DNA of 64,000 bases from Pestalotiopsis fici W106-1 (Eukaryota > Ascomycota > Sordariomycetes > Amphisphaeriales > Sporocadaceae), in assembly GCF_000516985.1 (NCBI RefSeq), contig NW_006917097.1, positions 2,294,001 through 2,358,000 of the forward strand, read 5' to 3'. Positions 58,391 through 64,000 of the stretch are shown here, piece by piece. A program made the position numbers and the translations under genes. The notes beneath the pieces were generated by a model, which ran no database searches, was not told where the DNA came from, and saw only the letters and a program-made list of their open reading frames with translations. Numbering within the stretch: the stretch's first letter is position 1; each line of letters begins with the position of its first letter.

Positions 58391-61300
58391 TTGGGTGTTC
58401 ATTTTTTTTCTTCGTTTTCCTTGCTTGAAACGGATAAGTTCAGGGAGGAGGACGATGATGATGATGATTAATATGGCCAAAGAAGGTGAAAAAATGTGGT
58501 CAGTCCTTCTGACATGTGGGAAAAACACATCTGACAAGTTGTGGATTATTTGTGGTGGAAGAAATTCTCCAGCTGGGGCTGAGGATCGACTTGATGGACC
58601 TTTTCTCCTATTTGGACGACTGGGTCCGTATCCAATACCGTGGATGAGTTCAACCAAACATGGTTGCAAAACATTATGTGCGAACTGCAGTTTCTTTTGT
58701 ACGTGGCGACTGGCTAGGTACTTGGGATATAGTGGAATAGCTGGAAAAAGGCCATCCGGCCGTGCTAGTTGAAAGCGACTTTCTTTCCTTTGTGCATGGT
58801 CTCGCTATTGACGGACCTGAATATCTATAGTCTCTCTGAAATATCATTATCGGGATTCAAACCTGGAGAAATAAGGAGCAATAAAACTGTGAGCACAAGA
58901 TGAGACCCAGTAAAATTGTAATTGAACATTGAAAAAAAGAATTAAGTATTCAAAAGAGAAAGAAAAGAAAAGAAACATAACTTTTTTAATTGTGATGCTG
59001 AAGACGTTTCGTTCATATTCAGCTACTGTCTTTATATATCATATCCCCCTTTGCTGTAGTCTTTCGTCCTGAGTATAATACGAGGCCACGCGCTGAATTG
59101 GATGGAACTTTAAAGCCTCCCAGATCTTCAGGGCTCTCTTGAATCACTTCACCAAGCGATGTGATGCCCAAAAGTCGTTTATATTCCTCGCAGCTTAATC
59201 CATAATCTCTAAATCGTGACAGCTACATTATTCGCCATTGATTATGACCATATGTTGCGATGGAGTTCCAGTTTACAAATTGTCCATGAAGTAGTAGTGA
59301 TAAAGTGCCATTGTATAAACTCATCCCACCCATTTATATCTGAGGTTGCATTCAATCCAGATTGAATCAGCTTGCTGGGAGTTGGTACCGGTCATGTTAC
59401 AAGAATCTTGATGAGATCAATTCATTGCGTATCACCGGTGAGCAGGCTGTTGAATCCGTACAGAAATGCTATTCGTTGCTACAATACAGCCATTTGAGAT
59501 GCTTGATTTACCTTCATCTTCAAGCATACATTAATGAGAAGATGATAAGAAAAATCTAAAGCTATCTGCAATTTCTATAATCAAGCGCGCCGACAGAGCT
59601 GCTATACAGAGGTGCCGACTCTTGCTTCACCGGTTCGCGTGAACGTACAATGTGAGTGTGCTGTTGCCCTCAGTCCATTTGTCTTTACCCAAATAACACG
59701 TGGCAAGCATGAATAGAGATCTGGCATAAAAACCATCTCTGTTCAAAGCATCATCTACTTTTTCTTTATACATATAATTTGGGATTCACCCGTACCAATT
59801 TACTCTTGGCTATGCGATACGACTCACTCATCCCAAGTCTCGCCATTCATCACCATTCAGCCTGGCGGTATGAGATAGCTAATCGGTTCAAGCCTCTTCT
59901 TGTGCGAATAAATGATCGAGGAATCTCGTGACCAAACAAAACTCACCGCTACAAAAGAAGAGCACTATGCGCCAAGCATAACAAATATTGTAATTCATTG
60001 CCGCGGTGGCTTTTACGCCCGAGTTCTGGCAACCGAGAGTCTCGGATGAGGCATGGGATGAGAGTGCCAAGTTTGACCAGGCCAATAATAAGCGTGGCCT
60101 GCAGCGTTTACTCCCGCTTTTCCCGCAGGCCAAGCGACCACTGCATTCAATGATTTGCATTTGTGTGTCAACGGATTGCCACCTTACCTACCTGAATATT
60201 GTCATAGTTTTTGTTGTTTCTTTGCCCCGTTGTAGATATCAAGTTGAAACAAGATTGATAATTTTTGGCCCTTTTCTTCTCACACCAGACAACGATTATG
60301 GCTTACGTACTAATCTGGACCCGTCTACCAGCAATGTATGTAGTCATGTCACGTCGGGTGATATTTCTTGGCTGCGGACAGGGGATGCAGAGTGACATGA
60401 GAAGACTGCAAATAACCATCTGAACTTCCTTCTGCCGCGGGGGCGCGCACCTAAAACGGCCCTGGCATGTTCGACTTGCCTCAACGAGACACGAACCACT
60501 CTGCTGGCGCCAAGGAGGGTGAATGGCACCTCACAAGGCTGCTGCAATGCAAAAACTTCTGGTTTGATTCCTTTGGGGGAGGAGGCCCCATTACATATAG
60601 CCAGCCAGCTACGAGACCTTTGCCTGGGTTGTCTTGGGGTTATGGCTGCAAGAAGGGGCATGGGGTTCTTGGCTCGAAAGGGTATGTCGCTGACGCCCAC
60701 ATCGCCCACCCCGCGCTGATCTGATTTAGAGTTGCGAGTAAACACCCAGAGTCAAGTCGCACGCGGGGAATTCGTGGGGGGAGGAAGAGGAGGAACGTGA
60801 GCGGCGGTGACTACATATTTTATTTTATTTTTCGTCTGTCTCATGGGGTGGGTCGATATCCATCTTGCCATGGTCTGTCGATTCGTTTTCGTTCCCGGAT
60901 CTCAGCAGATGCCAAGATGCCGTGTCACCAAGATTGAGGAGGGGGAAAAGCCAAGACGGGAGTCATCTGTTCCATCGTTCGGAAAGAAAAAAAAGAGTAG
61001 TATACTGTATTTTTTATTTTATTTTTTCCGCCATGTTCTTATTATTAAAAATAATAATAACCGAGAATACTAATAATGTACATAGCTGGGGCATTGAAGG
61101 AGCACGACCGATCGCGGCGAGCGGTATTTGGACCCTGAAATTATGATGACTTGGGCTTGTCAAGTCAAAGATAAAAAAAATAATAATAGCGTCGTCCATG
61201 GAAGGAAACCCGCTGAAAGGGACCCAATGAGGCAATTGCTAATTGAAAGTCTCTCGTTCGTGGGACCCAGCGCCATTACCTACAACCTACGTACATGATT

Positions 61301-64000
61301 GAAGGTCAACAGCCTGTCCATGCTTGCTGATTGGGGGGCATTTCATGCCAACGCAAACTTGCCCTTAGCCGTTCGGCTGTTTTCTACTTACTACCCGTGC
61401 TATGGTACTACATTAGCAATGGGAATGGGCATTTTCGGGGCTCGCGGGCGGCTGCGGGCGTCAACTGCGGACCACAATGAACGACGATCAGTTGGCCATT
61501 GCTTCGTACGGAGGTTGTAGTTTACTGCCCAAGTGGATTGATTGGTGGTTACCCAGATCTGCCAGCAAGATGGTGTATCTCTGTGTTGCAGTTTCGACAG
61601 CGCAGAACCCTTCAGCATCTGACATCTGGGTATCAGTAGCGTGGTGTAAATCTCTCTTTGAGCTTGTCTCTCCACCCAAACTAATAAGCTTAGCAGCCTC
61701 AAACGCCCGCAATGACGGCATTGTTCGATTTTGTTTTATCGATATGTACCGAGCTGCTGGGCATTGATTGCAGCAAGCGCTTGTTCTTTTGCTTCTCTCT
61801 TTCCTTCTTATGGGGCCTGGCACAAGCCCTCTGTCCAGCCCAGCCCAGCCCCATTTAAGTAACCATGATCCGAACCTCCCATGGCAAACGAAATACAAAT
61901 GTAAATCGATTTCAAGCAAAACAAAGAACCAACAATGCTACTATTATTATTATTAGTATTAGTAGTGCGAGACCCCCCGTCTTCCGATAACAAACAACTC
62001 CAAGATCCGTCTTTCCAAACGTCAGCGTTCCTCTTGTGTCCCCCTGCCTGACTCGGCTGGGTTGGGCCATTACGTTACAGGTATTCGGCGGCCTAACCGA
62101 ATCGCGATATCTATTTGGTAATGAGAGCAGTACTCGAGTCTTATTCGCAATGCTCACTCCACTGCTGGCATTGTCCGTCGCAGTATTCGATACGAGCTGA
62201 GTACCTGTCGTGCTCTTTGTCCTGATACTGGAATCTCTTGCATGAATAAATGTGCAACTCGCTCAATCGTTGGGTGGGTTGCAGGTTCGTCCCCCGTGGG
62301 AAACCACGAAAGCGAAGAAACCTGTGTGTTCCGCGGCCGTGTCATGTCGCAGCTCACCGACGACGACGCCTGTCGGGAAACTCAGCGCGTGCTTCAGCAC
62401 CGGTAGGGCGGTAAGCGGAGCCGTCAAGACTCAGCTCCTCTAAATTCTAGGCCTCCATTCTGGAAACCCCGCAGCGCGTCCCATCGATTGCGGTGCGGGC
62501 GCTGAAAAGTCCGACAGGCTCGGCGCACTATCCCATCTCCAGAGGTCAGTCCAAACTCATCAAAAGTCTCTTGGAAGTACCGAGGACTTGCAAAGAGCCT
62601 CCATCCGGCAGTCCAGCATTGCAGGTAGCCTTTTCCATCTGATCCATGGAATTCTTACGATTATTTATATTGTCATTTGGTTCGAGATAAGATACGGAAA
62701 ACGCTTATCAGTCTGTCAGCCATAATTCGCCGACTCTGGATAGGTTCCCTAGGGTAAAGTAGGTTTTTTTTTTGGTCGCTCATTGCAGTCTGTTTTCTTG
62801 GCCGCGCGACAATCATTTGGCGGTCTTTTTGTCTGCTACCTTGCCTAACCCTGGGTCCTGGTAGTTGTAGTTGCAAGGTAAAATGCGCCCCAAGCGAGTT
62901 TGCCGTATGTCATACTTTGCGTCGTATCTCGACGAGCCGTGTCTTCTCGCTTGACTACTGCCCCCATTTCCTGTGATCATCGCTTTCACCCAATCTTTAA
63001 GTAAGCGCTCAAGGCCTATCAGCGGAGGTTGACCGACCTCCCGATGATGCGCTTTTGTTGATGACAGACTGAAAGACAGACGACGAACAAACAGACAGAG
63101 AGAGAGAGAAAGAGCAAGGGCCCCAGCCGCGGGGACCTGACCTACTACTTACTACCACTACATTACTCGATATTGTTCATCCAACCGTGTTGTGACAGAG
63201 CGTAGCTTCACTTGGCCTGACTCCAGTCCTCTTATTACCGTGCCCCGAGGTATCCTTCGGTAGCCCTGGATACAAACTTGCAAGTCAACCGTCCGTCTCA
63301 AGTTTAGCCCGACTCATCATATTTGCTTGTCATCTGGGGTAAACTATCATCCTCATCCTTGCGACAACAAACTGCTGGCTCACTTGCCGCTCGCTGTCTG
63401 GGTAATACTGCGCACTGCTTCTTGCCTTGTTGATCTCTCACTTCTCTCGAGTCAAGCTTGCTCGTGCGCCGTGCACCTGGTGATTGTGAAATTGTCAAGC
63501 TTTCCGCAAGCCTCTGAAAGTCTGGGCTATCAATCCCTGGCTGCGTCACATCCCCCAAGGCGGCCACCCCAGAGCAACAACCGTCTCTCTTTTTTATTAA
63601 GCTTCCACTTGGTCTGCATACTACACAGGCCACACAGTCCAGTTGCTGGCTGTGTCTGCTTAATACAACGGCCATTTTACCTCCTGCCCCCCGTCCGTCC
63701 GGCCCACGCGCATGACATTTCCTATCAGCTCCCTCCTCTTATTATTATTACTACCCTTCATCAACCCCGGCGGGACTGTTAGATTCCTCAGCGCAAGCCA
63801 CCGATTTTGATACAGATACAGAGTCGAGGCCCCGATGACGAAGATAAGCCAGTCTTATCTCATCCTGGCCGCAATCATCACCTAAGTACTTCTCAACTAA
63901 CTGACTGACTTGAGTGTCCGTCTTATTACTGGCCTGCCTTGTCTGTTTGCCTGCCCCCCCGGCGAAACCCTTGAGCTTAGCCAACCAGCCAGATAAGCCA
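58391..64000. other. Long gene-free end region
   Basis: About 5.6 kb without a supported gene on either strand. A/T-rich trinucleotide runs (about 61045-61060 and 61936-61965), a GA run (about 63098-63112) and C/T-rich blocks are present. It may be a long promoter or 5' leader of a regulatory gene beyond the window, which is usual in these fungi, but nothing proves it. Confidence 0.5.

Noticed and set aside
58841..58880. T-arm-like GGTTTGAATCC on the minus strand
   Set aside because: The loop does not fit TTCRANY and no acceptor or anticodon stem can be built. No tRNA or 5S rRNA gene was recognised anywhere.
63304..63782. Frames of 123-151 codons on both strands
   Set aside because: Overlapping frames in C/T-rich DNA, no domain on either strand.

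Overview
The window is nuclear DNA of a filamentous ascomycete, most likely a sordariomycete near Hypocreales. The grounds are short GT..AG introns of about 50-260 bp, compact protein genes separated by long gene-free spacers, and a gene set found together only in Pezizomycotina: TORC1 subunit TCO89, ESCRT-II VPS25, a CRH-type cell-wall transglycosylase, a BIM1/X325 protein, and fungal-only ATPases of the NLR/AAA type. The order is inferred from the style of the genes and was not tested by alignment. A run of 100 N (50060-50159) marks an assembly gap.

Layout. 0-4 kb: the 3' end of a nitronate monooxygenase gene and a five-exon cupin gene. 4-9 kb: two minus-strand genes, a large disordered nuclear-type protein and an OB-fold protein. 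9-16 kb: conserved housekeeping genes NDC80 (kinetochore), VPS25 (endosomal sorting) and an RTT107/Brc1-type multi-BRCT protein. 18-23 kb: an ACS/Dal5-family transporter, a fungal-specific protein with an R-x4-H (HEPN-like) motif, and a small membrane protein. 27.5-29 kb: a GPI-anchored CRH transglycosylase after a spacer of about 4.7 kb. 32-35.5 kb: a 1117-residue USP-like peptidase with a long low-complexity tail. 36-38 kb: an MFSD5-type transporter. 40.5-49.5 kb: an accessory stretch with a small secreted protein, an F-box-like protein, a STAND-like protein without a visible P-loop, and a divergent AAA+ ATPase. 50.8-52.8 kb: TCO89 with an in-frame TAG 72 codons before the natural end. 57.4-58.4 kb: a membrane-anchored BIM1/X325 copper protein. 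58.4-64 kb: no gene seen.

There is no operon-like or biosynthetic cluster. Themes that recur are genome maintenance (NDC80, RTT107, the OB-fold protein), cell surface and copper handling (CRH, BIM1-like, secreted protein), nutrient signalling and transport (TCO89, two MFS carriers), and a possible incompatibility- or immunity-like accessory group at 41.7-49.5 kb. Exon models were derived by hand from splice signals and reading-frame continuity; every complete model closes in frame.
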